Below, one piece after another: positions 53,918 through 62,690 of a stretch of DNA of 64,000 nucleotides. The notes under the pieces were generated by a model. It was not told where the DNA came from. It was given only the letters and a program-made list of their open reading frames with translations, and ran no database searches. Where the stretch lies: contig NZ_JQNA01000002.1 of NCBI RefSeq assembly GCF_000745015.1, positions 2,108,001-2,172,000 of the forward strand, given 5' to 3'. A program made the position numbers and the translations under genes. This stretch comes from Burkholderia sp. 9120. GTDB taxonomy: Bacteria > Pseudomonadota > Gammaproteobacteria > Burkholderiales > Burkholderiaceae. Each line of letters opens with the position of its first letter. The stretch's first letter is position 1.

Positions 53918-56791
53918 GTGGAACAAATCCGCATTCGTGGGGCTCGCACCCACAACCTGAAGAACGTCAACCTCGATCTTCCACGTCACAAGCTCGTCGT
54001 CATCACGGGCCTTTCGGGCTCGGGCAAATCGTCGCTGGCGTTCGACACGCTTTATGCGGAAGGACAGCGGCGCTACGTCGAAAGTCTTTCGGCCTATGCG
54101 CGCCAGTTCCTGCAGTTGATGGAAAAACCGGACGTCGATCTGATCGAAGGCCTCTCGCCGGCAATCTCGATCGAGCAGAAAGCGACCTCGCACAATCCGC
54201 GCTCCACGGTCGGCACCGTGACCGAAATTCACGACTATCTGCGGCTATTGTTCGCCCGGGTCGGCACGCCGTATTGTCCGGACCACGAAATCCCGCTGGA
54301 GGCGCAAAGCGTCTCGCAGATGGTCGACGCGGCACTCGCCTTGCCGGAAGAAACGAAGCTGATGATCCTCGCGCCGGTCGTGGCCGACCGCAAGGGCGAG
54401 CACGTCGAACTGTTCGAGGAAATGCAGGCGCAGGGCTTTATCCGTTTCCGCGTGCGCTCGGGCGGCGGCACCGCGAATGAAGGCGTCGCGAAGATCTATG
54501 AAGTCGACGCGCTGCCGAAACTGAAAAAGAACGACAAGCACACTATCGACGTCGTGGTCGACCGTCTGAAGGTGCGGCCGGATATGAAGCAGCGCCTCGC
54601 CGAATCGTTCGAAACGGCACTGCGCCTCGCCGACGGCCGCGCGATCGCGCTCGAAATGGACACCGACAAAGAGAAGCTGTTCAGTTCGAAGTTCGCCTGC
54701 CCGATCTGCTCGTATTCGCTGCAGGAACTGGAACCGCGGCTTTTCTCGTTCAACAATCCGATGGGCGCGTGCCCGGAATGCGACGGCTTGGGCCAGATCA
54801 CCTTCTTCGATCCGAAGCGGGTGGTCGCGCATCCGTCGCTGTCGCTCGCGGCCGGCGCGGTGAAGGGTTGGGACCGGCGCAACCAGTTCTACTTCCAGAT
54901 GCTGCAGAGTCTCGCGGCGTTCTACGAGTTCGATATCGACATGGCGGTCGAAGATCTGCCGGAGAAGGTCCGCAAGATCTTGCTGTTCGGTTCGGGCAAG
55001 CAGGAGATTCCGTTCTCGTATATCAACGAACGCGGGCGCACGTCGGTGCGCGAGCACGTGTTCGAAGGGATCATTCCGAATCTGGAACGGCGTTACCGCG
55101 AGACCGATTCGGTCGCGGTGCGCGAAGAACTCGCCAAGTATCAGAACAACCAGTCCTGCCCCGCTTGCGCCGGCACGCGGCTGCGCCGCGAAGCGCGCTT
55201 CGTGCGGATCGGCTCGGACAGCGACGCGCGCGGCATCTTCGAAATCAGCGGTTGGCCGTTGCGCGACGCGCTCGGCTATTTCCAGACGCTGCGTCTCGAA
55301 GGCTCGAAGCGCGAGATCGCCGACAAGGTGGTCAAGGAAATCGTCGCGCGGCTGATGTTCCTGAATAACGTCGGGCTCGATTACCTGTCGCTCGAACGCA
55401 GCGCGGAAACGCTGTCGGGCGGCGAGGCGCAGCGCATTCGCCTCGCCTCGCAGATCGGCTCGGGCCTGACCGGCGTGATGTACGTGCTGGACGAGCCGTC
55501 CATCGGCCTGCATCAGCGCGACAACGACCGGCTGATCGCCACGCTCAAGCATCTGCGCGATCTGGGCAACTCGGTGATCGTCGTCGAGCATGACGAAGAC
55601 ATGATCCGCATGGCCGATTACGTGGTCGACATGGGACCGGGCGCGGGCGAACACGGCGGCATGGTGATCGCCGAAGGCACGCCGAAACAGGTGCAGGCGA
55701 ACCCGGCGTCGATGACCGGGCAGTACATGTCCGGCGCGCTCAACATCGAGTATCCGGACGAACGCAAGGCGCCGGACGAACGGCGTCTGCGCATCGTCGA
55801 GGCGTACGGCAACAATCTGAAGCACGTGTCGCTCGATCTGCCGGTCGGCCTGCTGACCTGCGTAACCGGCGTGTCCGGCTCGGGCAAGTCGACGCTGATC
55901 AACGACACGCTGTATCACGCGGTCTCGCATCACCTGTACGGGTCGTCCACGGAACCGGCGCCGTATGAGTCGATCGAGGGCCTCGAGCACTTCGACAAGG
56001 TCATCAATGTCGACCAGTCGCCGATCGGCCGCACGCCGCGCTCGAACCCGGCCACCTACACGGGCCTCTTCACACCGATCCGCGAACTGTTCTCGGGCGT
56101 GCCTGCGGCAAAAGAACGCGGCTACGATCCGGGCCGTTTCTCGTTCAACGTCAAGGGCGGCCGCTGCGAATCCTGCCAGGGCGACGGCGTGCTGAAGGTC
56201 GAGATGCACTTTTTGCCGGACGTGTACGTGCCTTGCGACGTCTGCCACGGCAAGCGCTACAACCGCGAAACGCTGGACGTGCAATACAAAGGCAAGAACA
56301 TCAGCGAAGTGCTCGATATGACGGTGGAGAACGCGTACGAGTTCTTCAAGCCGGTGCCGGTCGTCGCGCGCAAGCTGAAAACCTTGCTGGACGTGGGTCT
56401 GGGCTATATCCGCCTGGGCCAGTCGGCGACCACGCTGTCGGGCGGCGAGGCGCAGCGGGTGAAACTATCGTTGGAACTGAGCAAGCGCGACACGGGTCGC
56501 ACTCTATACATTCTCGACGAGCCGACCACCGGCCTGCACTTTCACGATATCGCGCTGCTGCTGGAAGTGATCCATCGGTTAAGCGACCAGGGTAATACTG
56601 TCGTGATCATCGAGCATAATCTCGATGTAATAAAAACCGCCGACTGGGTCATCGACCTCGGTCCGGAAGGCGGTGCGGGTGGCGGTCAGATCATTGCCCA
56701 AGGCACGCCGGAGCAGGTGGCGAAGTCGAAAGCAAGTTTTACCGGAAAGTATCTGGCGCCCTTGCTGAAACGGGCTGCCAGCAAAAAGTAA
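53918..56791 (+). CDS. uvrA: Excinuclease ABC subunit A
   Basis: This 957-residue UvrA is the damage-recognition ATPase of nucleotide excision repair. Two Walker A motifs are visible (GLSGSGKSS from residue 31 and GVSGSGKST later), with two ABC signatures LSGGEAQR and two zinc-binding modules (CPICSYS … CPEC and CESCQGDG … CDVC). It loads UvrB onto lesions as a dimer. The start is GTG, giving [16 protein letters not shown], the standard N-terminus. An AI-2E-family permease follows 34 bases later, then a terminator. Confidence 0.97.
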   Translation: MEQIRIRGARTHNLKNVNLDLPRHKLVVITGLSGSGKSSLAFDTLYAEGQRRYVESLSAYARQFLQLMEKPDVDLIEGLSPAISIEQKATSHNPRSTVGTVTEIHDYLRLLFARVGTPYCPDHEIPLEAQSVSQMVDAALALPEETKLMILAPVVADRKGEHVELFEEMQAQGFIRFRVRSGGGTANEGVAKIYEVDALPKLKKNDKHTIDVVVDRLKVRPDMKQRLAESFETALRLADGRAIALEMDTDKEKLFSSKFACPICSYSLQELEPRLFSFNNPMGACPECDGLGQITFFDPKRVVAHPSLSLAAGAVKGWDRRNQFYFQMLQSLAAFYEFDIDMAVEDLPEKVRKILLFGSGKQEIPFSYINERGRTSVREHVFEGIIPNLERRYRETDSVAVREELAKYQNNQSCPACAGTRLRREARFVRIGSDSDARGIFEISGWPLRDALGYFQTLRLEGSKREIADKVVKEIVARLMFLNNVGLDYLSLERSAETLSGGEAQRIRLASQIGSGLTGVMYVLDEPSIGLHQRDNDRLIATLKHLRDLGNSVIVVEHDEDMIRMADYVVDMGPGAGEHGGMVIAEGTPKQVQANPASMTGQYMSGALNIEYPDERKAPDERRLRIVEAYGNNLKHVSLDLPVGLLTCVTGVSGSGKSTLINDTLYHAVSHHLYGSSTEPAPYESIEGLEHFDKVINVDQSPIGRTPRSNPATYTGLFTPIRELFSGVPAAKERGYDPGRFSFNVKGGRCESCQGDGVLKVEMHFLPDVYVPCDVCHGKRYNRETLDVQYKGKNISEVLDMTVENAYEFFKPVPVVARKLKTLLDVGLGYIRLGQSATTLSGGEAQRVKLSLELSKRDTGRTLYILDEPTTGLHFHDIALLLEVIHRLSDQGNTVVIIEHNLDVIKTADWVIDLGPEGGAGGGQIIAQGTPEQVAKSKASFTGKYLAPLLKRAASKK

Positions 56792-56825
56792 CGCTGCACT
56801 TCACGGGTTGGAGACGGAATAAGCC

Positions 56826-57911
56826 ATGGCCAAGCGGAATCAGGCGCGCGACGACGGGCAAGTGCAGGACCTACGCCCACGCCCGGTCAGGCTGACTAGC
56901 GACATGAGTCTGCCGAAACTTTCGGCGGTCGAAATCGGCAGTTATGCGCTGATGCTGTTCGGCATGTGGGCGGTGATCGAACTCAGGCTGCTCGGCGCGC
57001 TGCTCGCCGGGCTGCTGGTGTTCCAGCTCGTGCATACCATCGCGCCGCGCATCGAGCGTCACATGTCGAGCAAGCGGGCACGCTGGCTCGCGGTGGTGTT
57101 TTTGTCGGTGGTGATCGTGGGCGCGTTGACCGGGCTCACGCTCGGCATCATCGCGCATTTCGAGAACGACGTGCCGAGCGTGCAGAACCTGCTCGACCAG
57201 GCCATGCAGCTCGTCGACGAGGCGCGCGGCCGCATTCCGCAGTTCATCGCCAACTATCTGCCGGTCGACACCGAGCAGATGAAGAGCCGGGCCACCGAAC
57301 TGATGACCACGCACGCCAACATGCTGTCTCAAAGCGGCAAGACGGCGGCGCGCGCGTTCACGCATATTCTGATCGGCATGATCATCGGCGCGATCATCGC
57401 GGTCGGCGCGCAGAAGCATATGAACCGGCTGCCGTTGTCCACGGCGTTCGTCACGCGCGTCACGCGGTTCGCCGACGCGTTCCGCCGCATCGTGTTCGCA
57501 CAGGTGAAGATCTCCGCAATCAATGCGACCTTCACCGGCATCTTCCTGCTGGTGATCCTGCCGATCTTCCACGACACGTTGCCGCTGTCGAAAACGCTGG
57601 TGCTGGTCACGTTCATCGTCGGCTTGCTGCCGGTGATCGGCAATCTGATCTCGAATACGATCATCGTCGCGGTGGCGCTCTCGGTGAGCTTTCCGGCGGC
57701 GGTCATGTCGCTCGTGTTCCTGATCCTGATTCACAAGCTCGAGTACTTCCTGAACGCGCGGATTGTCGGCGGCCAGATCGAGGCGCGCGCGTGGGAACTG
57801 CTGATCGCGATGCTGGTGATGGAAGCCGCGTTCGGGATTCCCGGCGTGGTCGCCGCACCGATTTTCTACGCGTATATCAAGCGGGAACTGATTTACTTGC
57901 GGCTGGTTTGA
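56826..57911 (+). CDS. AI-2E family (PerM-type) membrane transporter
   Basis: This 361-residue protein has the hydrophobic pattern of the AI-2E/PerM family: N-terminal helix pair (YALMLFGMWAVIELRLLGALLAGLLVFQLVHTIAP), a further helix (WLAVVFLSVVIVGALTGLTLGII), a long amphipathic region, and the C-terminal bundle (FIVGLLPVIGNLISNTIIVAVALSV … MEAAFGIPGVVAAPIFYAYIK). Family members include autoinducer exporters and Na+/H+ or unknown permeases; the substrate here is unknown. It starts 34 bases after uvrA and is followed by a strong terminator. Confidence 0.87.
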   Translation: MAKRNQARDDGQVQDLRPRPVRLTSDMSLPKLSAVEIGSYALMLFGMWAVIELRLLGALLAGLLVFQLVHTIAPRIERHMSSKRARWLAVVFLSVVIVGALTGLTLGIIAHFENDVPSVQNLLDQAMQLVDEARGRIPQFIANYLPVDTEQMKSRATELMTTHANMLSQSGKTAARAFTHILIGMIIGAIIAVGAQKHMNRLPLSTAFVTRVTRFADAFRRIVFAQVKISAINATFTGIFLLVILPIFHDTLPLSKTLVLVTFIVGLLPVIGNLISNTIIVAVALSVSFPAAVMSLVFLILIHKLEYFLNARIVGGQIEARAWELLIAMLVMEAAFGIPGVVAAPIFYAYIKRELIYLRLV

Positions 57912-57963
57912 TGCCAGCTCGCGGGCAGCTGGGCCGCCTTGCGAGACGCAGGATGCAGGAGAG

Positions 57964-57989
57964 AGCGGCACTTCGGTGCCGCTTTTTTT
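57964..57989 (+). terminator. Terminator of the uvrA–permease unit
   Basis: An 8-bp stem AGCGGCAC / GTGCCGCT with a TTCG tetraloop is followed by a run of T residues on the plus strand, about 50 bases past the permease stop codon. Confidence 0.9.
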
Positions 57990-58118
57990 GGGCGAAGCAT
58001 CGACGGGAACCTTGCTGCCCATTGCAAGTTTCCCGTAAGATGCGAACAATTCCTATTTACGCCCAGTCTTCGTCGTGATATTCCGCCCGCCGTTTCTCCT
58101 CGCCCTGCCGGCTTGCGC

Positions 58119-59354
58119 ATGAGACGCCAGTTCGTTCGCCTTCATCGCTGGTTCGGCGTTGCCACCGCATTGTTTCTATTCCTGGCCGGCCTCACCGGCG
58201 CGATCATCGCGTGGGACCATGAACTCGATGCGGCGCTGAATCCATCGTTCTTCAAGGCTCATACCGACGCGCCGGCGCTGTCGGGACTGGAACTGGCGCG
58301 GCGTGTGGAAGCCGCGGACCCGCGTTTGCAGGTCACGTATCTGCCGCTCGTCGCCGAGCCCGGCCATACGCTGCAAATGATGGTGCTGCCGCGCATCGAT
58401 CCCGCGACTAAACAGCCCTACCCGCTCGACTTCACCCAGATCGCCGTCGACCCCGCCACCGGCGAAATCCAGGGCCGCCGCGAATGGGGCGTCGTCTCGC
58501 TCGCGCGGATCAACCTGATCCCGTTCATCTACAAATTCCACTACACGCTGCAACTGCCGTTCACCGGCAGCGTCGACACCGGTACGTGGCTGATGGGCAT
58601 CGTCGGCATCATCTGGCTGTTCGATAGCGTGATTGCGCTGTGGCTGTCGTTTCCGAGTTTCAAGGCATGGCGCAAGTCGTTCGCGTTTCGCCTGAAGCGC
58701 GGCGGCTATGCGCTCACCTTCGACCTGCACCGCTCCGGCGGCGTCTGGATCTGGGGGCTGCTGGTGATCGTCGCGCTGACCTCGGTGTCGATGAATCTGT
58801 CCGGGCCGGTGGTGCGGCCGGTGGTGTCGATGTTCTCGAAGCTCACACCGAATCCGATCGACAACCCGGAAATTCTGCGCCCGCCGCAACCCGGCGACCC
58901 GGTGTTGAGCCGCGAGCGCATCGTGCAACTGGCTGACGAGGCCGGCAAAGCGCAGAACCTGAAGGCGCCGCCGGGCGGCGTGTACTACGCGGAATTCCTG
59001 CACGCATACGGCGTGGGCTTTTATACGCCGGGTAACGACCACGGCGATATCGGCCTGGGCAACCCGTGGATGTATTGGGACGCCGCCACCGGCAAGCCGC
59101 TCGGCAAGCTGATTCCAGGCAAGGGCACGGCCGGCGATATCTTCACGCAGGTGCAATTCCCGCTACATTCCGGACGCATTCTCGGCCTGGGTGGACGGAT
59201 TCTGATTAGCGCGGTCGGTATCGCCGTCGCCGTGCTGAGCGCGACGGGACTGCTGATCTGGCTGAAGAAGCTGAATGCACGGCGGCGTTCGTCGCAGAAC
59301 ACACGGAACGCGGATGTCGCGCGGGATACGGGCCGCTCGGCCGCGCAGTCCTGA
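58119..59354 (+). CDS. PepSY-associated membrane (PepSY_TM) protein
   Basis: This 411-residue inner-membrane protein has the PepSY_TM arrangement: a helix after MRRQFVRLHRWFGVATALFLFLAGLTGAIIAWDHE, further helices at LMGIVGIIWLFDSVIALWLSF and GLLVIVALTSVSMNL, and a last helix near ISAVGIAVAVLSATGLLIWLKK. Between them lie periplasmic PepSY regions. The RLHRWFG and FDLHRSGGVW motifs with conserved His residues resemble the iron-siderophore reductase group (FoxB/PiuB type). Iron release from siderophores is therefore possible but not shown; no siderophore gene is nearby. The frame is open upstream but the ATG gives the normal start. Confidence 0.83.
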   Translation: MRRQFVRLHRWFGVATALFLFLAGLTGAIIAWDHELDAALNPSFFKAHTDAPALSGLELARRVEAADPRLQVTYLPLVAEPGHTLQMMVLPRIDPATKQPYPLDFTQIAVDPATGEIQGRREWGVVSLARINLIPFIYKFHYTLQLPFTGSVDTGTWLMGIVGIIWLFDSVIALWLSFPSFKAWRKSFAFRLKRGGYALTFDLHRSGGVWIWGLLVIVALTSVSMNLSGPVVRPVVSMFSKLTPNPIDNPEILRPPQPGDPVLSRERIVQLADEAGKAQNLKAPPGGVYYAEFLHAYGVGFYTPGNDHGDIGLGNPWMYWDAATGKPLGKLIPGKGTAGDIFTQVQFPLHSGRILGLGGRILISAVGIAVAVLSATGLLIWLKKLNARRRSSQNTRNADVARDTGRSAAQS

Positions 59355-59359
59355 AACAA

Positions 59360-59390
59360 AAAATGCGCCGGAATCATCCGGCGCATTTTG
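59360..59390. terminator. Bidirectional terminator between PepSY and purU genes
   Basis: A perfect 13-bp stem (AAAATGCGCCGGA and its complement) encloses an ATCA loop, with T-rich exits on both strands. It sits between convergent genes and should serve both. Confidence 0.88.
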
Positions 59391-59467
59391 TTTGCTGCCT
59401 GAGCTAACGGCAGCGTTGCAGAGGAGAGGCACGCTGGGTCCTCGCCTTGCCAGCACATCAACCGCTT

Positions 59468-60337
59468 CTAGCGAAACACCACCGTCTTGCTGCCGTTCAA
59501 CACGACGCGATGCTCGACGTGCCACTTCACCGCACGCGCAAGCGTCACGCATTCGACGTCGCGGCCGATCGCCGTGAGTTGCTCCGGCGTCATGCTGTGG
59601 TCCACACGCTCCACTTCCTGCTCGATGATCGGACCTTCGTCGAGATCCGTCGTCACGTAGTGGGCGGTCGCGCCGATCAGCTTCACGCCGCGGTCGAACG
59701 CCTGGTAATACGGCTTCGCCCCCTTGAAGCTCGGCAGGAACGAGTGATGAATGTTGATCGCGCGGCCGGCCAGCGCCTCGCACATTTTCGGCGACAGAAT
59801 CTGCATGTAGCGCGCGAGCACCACCAGGTCGGCCTGATGCTCGTCGATCACTTCGAGCACGCGCGCTTCCTGCGCGGCCTTCGCGTCGGGCGTCGCGCCC
59901 ATCAGCGGGAAGTGATGGAACGGCACGTCGTAGCTGGCGGCGAGCTGATAAAACTCTTTGTGGTTCGAGATGATGGCGGCGATCTCGATACCCAATTGAC
60001 CGGTGCGATAGCGGAACAGCAGATCGTTCAGGCAATGGCCGATCTTCGACACCATGATCACCACGCGCGGCTTCACCGACGCGTCGTGCAACTCCCAACG
60101 CATGCCGAACTGCTCAGCGAGCGTCAGGAACGACGCGCGCAGCGCTTCCAGACCCGGATCGCCGCCCACCTGCTGGAAATGCACGCGCATGAAGAACTCG
60201 CCGGTGCGGCTGTCGCCGAACTGCGCGGAGTCGAGAATATTGCTGCCACGCTCGAACAGAAAGCCCGATACCGCATGGACGATGCCGGGCCGGTCGGCGC
60301 ACGATAGTTTGAGAATAAAGCTGTGATCGGTCGACAT
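59468..60337 (-). CDS. purU: Formyltetrahydrofolate deformylase
   Basis: This 289-residue protein has an N-terminal ACT domain (FILKLSCADRPGIVHAVSGFLFERGSNI) and a C-terminal formyltransferase domain. The catalytic residues are visible in NIHHSFLPSFKGAKPY (Asn, His) and ATAHYVTTDLDEGPII (His, Asp). PurU splits 10-formyl-THF into formate and THF, balancing one-carbon pools and supplying formate to PurT. I start at the ATG at 60337; a TTG at 60361 is in frame. It is monocistronic and followed by a terminator. Confidence 0.95.
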   Translation of the reverse strand: MSTDHSFILKLSCADRPGIVHAVSGFLFERGSNILDSAQFGDSRTGEFFMRVHFQQVGGDPGLEALRASFLTLAEQFGMRWELHDASVKPRVVIMVSKIGHCLNDLLFRYRTGQLGIEIAAIISNHKEFYQLAASYDVPFHHFPLMGATPDAKAAQEARVLEVIDEHQADLVVLARYMQILSPKMCEALAGRAINIHHSFLPSFKGAKPYYQAFDRGVKLIGATAHYVTTDLDEGPIIEQEVERVDHSMTPEQLTAIGRDVECVTLARAVKWHVEHRVVLNGSKTVVFR

Positions 60338-60400
60338 GACCTGGATGACTCCCTTCTTCAATGCGTGGTTTATTCAGTGTGTGCGACGCGAGCGTCTATC

Positions 60401-61252
60401 TTATGCAAGCACCGGCGGCGTGAACAGGACTTCGATACCGGCGCACGCTTCTTCGTCGATCCAGCGGCGGCGCAGCAGGCAGTCCAGCGTAGCGAGGCTT
60501 GCGTCTACCGTCATGGCGTCTTCTTCGATCCAGCGCGCGACTTCGTCGATGCGTGCGAGGCGATGCTCGCCCACTTCGCCGTCCTGATTGCGCGGCGTGA
60601 AATCGGCGGGTAACGCGAGGTCGTAGATAAAAATCTGTTCGGCCTGCGTGCCTTCCGGCAACGATTGCAGCACATGCGCGGTACGGCCCGCCACGGCGCG
60701 CGCGGCGATTTCCTCGGGAATGCCGGCTTCTTCCCAGCACTCCTTGATGATCGTCGCCTCGACGCCGAAGCCCCAGCCGATCCCGCCCGCGACGACATTG
60801 TCGAGCATGCCCGGATCGGTCGCCTTGGTGTCGCTGCGACGCGCGATCCACAACTGCGGCGCGCCACCATCCGCATATTCTACGACGCCGTTCAGATGCA
60901 CCGCGTAGGTCTGCGTGCCGAAGAAACGCGACGCCGCGCGCTCGATATACGCGAGCGGCGGCGCGTCGAACGCGTTGCGGATCGCGTAGGTCTCGTTGCG
61001 CCAGCCAGGAATGCGGCCTTCAGCGGCGAGTGCGTCGATCACGGAGCCGAGCGCCGCGCTGCGCAGATCGACCGTGTTGAACACGGACGTGAGCGTCACG
61101 CGCGCACTGTCGATCTCGAACACATCGGGCCAGCGCGTGAGCAAGGGCACATCGCTCGAACGAATCCAGCCGACCTGTTCGGCGTCGATCCAGAACGGCA
61201 AATGTGCGTGCTGGTCAAAGCGGCGCGCGGCGACGAGGGAAGGCAAGGTCAT
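60401..61252 (-). CDS. Nudix hydrolase, DUF4743/thiamine-pyrophosphokinase-like type
   Basis: This 283-residue protein has an N-terminal DUF4743 domain (LPFWIDAEQVGWIRSSDVPLLTRWPDVFEI … GRIPGWRNETYAIR) and a C-terminal Nudix domain (DNVVAGGIGWGFGVEATIIKECWEEAGI). The Nudix box keeps KECWEEAGI but lacks the usual first Glu at the canonical spacing, as in the TPK-like Nudt24 group. Such proteins are proposed to hydrolyse damaged thiamine or related diphosphates. The ATG follows GGAG by 6 bases. Two 12-base repeats lie just upstream, near the lysE-type gene. Confidence 0.85.
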   Translation of the reverse strand: MTLPSLVAARRFDQHAHLPFWIDAEQVGWIRSSDVPLLTRWPDVFEIDSARVTLTSVFNTVDLRSAALGSVIDALAAEGRIPGWRNETYAIRNAFDAPPLAYIERAASRFFGTQTYAVHLNGVVEYADGGAPQLWIARRSDTKATDPGMLDNVVAGGIGWGFGVEATIIKECWEEAGIPEEIAARAVAGRTAHVLQSLPEGTQAEQIFIYDLALPADFTPRNQDGEVGEHRLARIDEVARWIEEDAMTVDASLATLDCLLRRRWIDEEACAGIEVLFTPPVLA

Positions 61253-61271
61253 GCAAAACTCCAGACTAACT

Positions 61272-61332
61272 GTGTTCAGTCACGCGTCGAGCGCGTGTTC
61301 AATCGCGTGTTCAATCGCGCAGCGCGACGCGA
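61272..61332. repeat. Tandem 12-bp repeat at the 3' end of the LysE-type gene
   Basis: GCGTGTTCAATC occurs twice in tandem (61293-61304 and 61305-61316), preceded by a related GTGTTCAG (61272) and followed by GCGCAGCGCGACGCG. The block covers the end of the exporter gene and the gap before the Nudix gene. A very similar block lies on the other side of the exporter gene. Confidence 0.75.
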
Positions 61333-61925
61333 ATCCCGATCGCAATGAAGGTCGCGCCCGCCAGGCGGTCGAGCCACACGCCCACACGCGGCCGGCGCTT
61401 CAACCAGCCGCCGATCATCCCCGCGCACACACCGAACAGCGAAAACACCACCACGGTCTGCAACATGAACAGCACGCCGAGTTCGAGCATCTGCAGCGTG
61501 ACGCTTTGCGTGCCGTTCGGCTTCACAAACTGCGGCAGGAACACGACGAAGAACAACGTCACTTTCGGATTCAGCAGATTGCCGAGCACGCTTTGGCGAA
61601 ACACGGCAGACAACGGCTGCGGCGCGCGTTCGTGTGCGGTCGCGAGGCCCTGGCTTCGCAGCGCCTTGATGCCGATCCAGACCAGATAGGCGGCGCCGGC
61701 CAGCTTGATCACCTCGAACGCAACCGGCGACGAACGCAGCAACGCGGCGACGCCCAGCGCGGCCAGCGTGGTGTGGAACGTGATGCCGGCCGCGAAGCCG
61801 AGTGCGGCGACGAGCCCCGCCGCGCGGCCTTGGGAAATGCCGCGTGCGAGCACTTGCAGATTGTCCGGACCGGGCGCCATGGTGATCGCGATCGACGTGG
61901 CGAGAAACAGCAGGAAGTTGGGCAT
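61311..61925 (-). CDS. LysE/RhtB family amino acid exporter
   Basis: This 204-residue membrane protein has about six spans and the LysE/RhtB signatures: MPNFLLFLATSIAITMAPGPDNLQVLARGISQGRAAGLVAALGFAAG at the N-terminus, and the later LLNPKVTLFFVVFLPQF. These export amino acids (lysine, homoserine, threonine and others) across the inner membrane by exchange or proton coupling. The substrate is not readable. It lies downstream of apt and upstream of the Nudix gene on the same strand. Short repeated motifs bracket it on both sides. Confidence 0.92.
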   Translation of the reverse strand: MPNFLLFLATSIAITMAPGPDNLQVLARGISQGRAAGLVAALGFAAGITFHTTLAALGVAALLRSSPVAFEVIKLAGAAYLVWIGIKALRSQGLATAHERAPQPLSAVFRQSVLGNLLNPKVTLFFVVFLPQFVKPNGTQSVTLQMLELGVLFMLQTVVVFSLFGVCAGMIGGWLKRRPRVGVWLDRLAGATFIAIGIRVALRD

Positions 61926-61944
61926 CGTTCTGACCTTCGTGATG

Positions 61945-61997
61945 GTGTTCAGGAAAGAAGCTGGTTCAACGCGTGGTTCAACGCACAGCGCGAAGCA
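61945..61997. repeat. Tandem 12-bp repeat upstream of the LysE-type gene
   Basis: TGGTTCAACGCG and TGGTTCAACGCA lie in tandem (61962-61973 and 61974-61985), preceded by GTGTTCAGG (61946) and followed by CAGCGCGAAGC. The order and spacing of units resemble the block at 61272-61332 on the far side of the exporter gene. Confidence 0.75.
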
Positions 61998-62025
61998 CGG
62001 TTCGCGGCAAACTCACTACAACGGC

Positions 62026-62592
62026 TCAGTGACCGTCGAATCCCGTCACCGTATAAAGCGGCAAGCCGCCGTCACGCAGCAGCTTCGAGCCGCCGAGTTC
62101 AGGCAGATCGATGATCGCCGCGCCTTCCACCACGACCGCGCCGAGCCGCTCGAGCAGCATCTTGCCGGCCAGCATCGTGCCGCCGGTGGCGATCAGATCG
62201 TCGACGATCACGACGCGGTCGCCCGGCTTGCAGGCGTCTTCGTGAATCTCGACGGTCGCGCTGCCGTACTCGAGTTCGTACGATTGCGAAACCCGCTTGT
62301 ACGGCAGCTTGCCCGCCTTGCGGATCGGAATGAAGCCGAGGTTCAGCTCATACGCGAGAATCGGCCCGATGATGAAACCGCGTGCATCGAGCCCGGCAAT
62401 GTAGTCCAGCTTCGCGTCGATATAGCGCTGCACGAACAGATCGATCAGCACGCGCAACGACTTGCGCTCCTGCAGCAACGGCGTGATGTCGCGGAACTGC
62501 ACACCCGGTTGCGGCCAGTCGGGCACCGTGCGAATGTGGCTTTTGATGTAGTCGGCCGCATCGAGCGGCGCGCTCGGGAGCGCGTTGGACAT
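62026..62592 (-). CDS. apt: Adenine phosphoribosyltransferase
   Basis: This 188-residue protein has the PRPP-binding motif [17 protein letters not shown] and the Apt-type N-terminus [18 protein letters not shown]. It converts adenine and PRPP to AMP and pyrophosphate in purine salvage. The length matches the family (about 180). GGAG lies 5 bases before the ATG. It follows the Kef-type antiporter gene on the same strand. Confidence 0.96.
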   Translation of the reverse strand: MSNALPSAPLDAADYIKSHIRTVPDWPQPGVQFRDITPLLQERKSLRVLIDLFVQRYIDAKLDYIAGLDARGFIIGPILAYELNLGFIPIRKAGKLPYKRVSQSYELEYGSATVEIHEDACKPGDRVVIVDDLIATGGTMLAGKMLLERLGAVVVEGAAIIDLPELGGSKLLRDGGLPLYTVTGFDGH

Positions 62593-62690
62593 GGTGTCTC
62601 CGGATGGACCCTGTCAGGTCCGATGAAAAGCGAAATCGGGGTGGTCGGGCGGGACCGTCAGTGCAATCCAGGCAGGTCCGCCGCACGCGC

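Noticed and set aside
54245..56284. A 679-codon minus-strand frame opposite uvrA
   Set aside because: It is an antisense shadow; uvrA motifs are complete on the plus strand.
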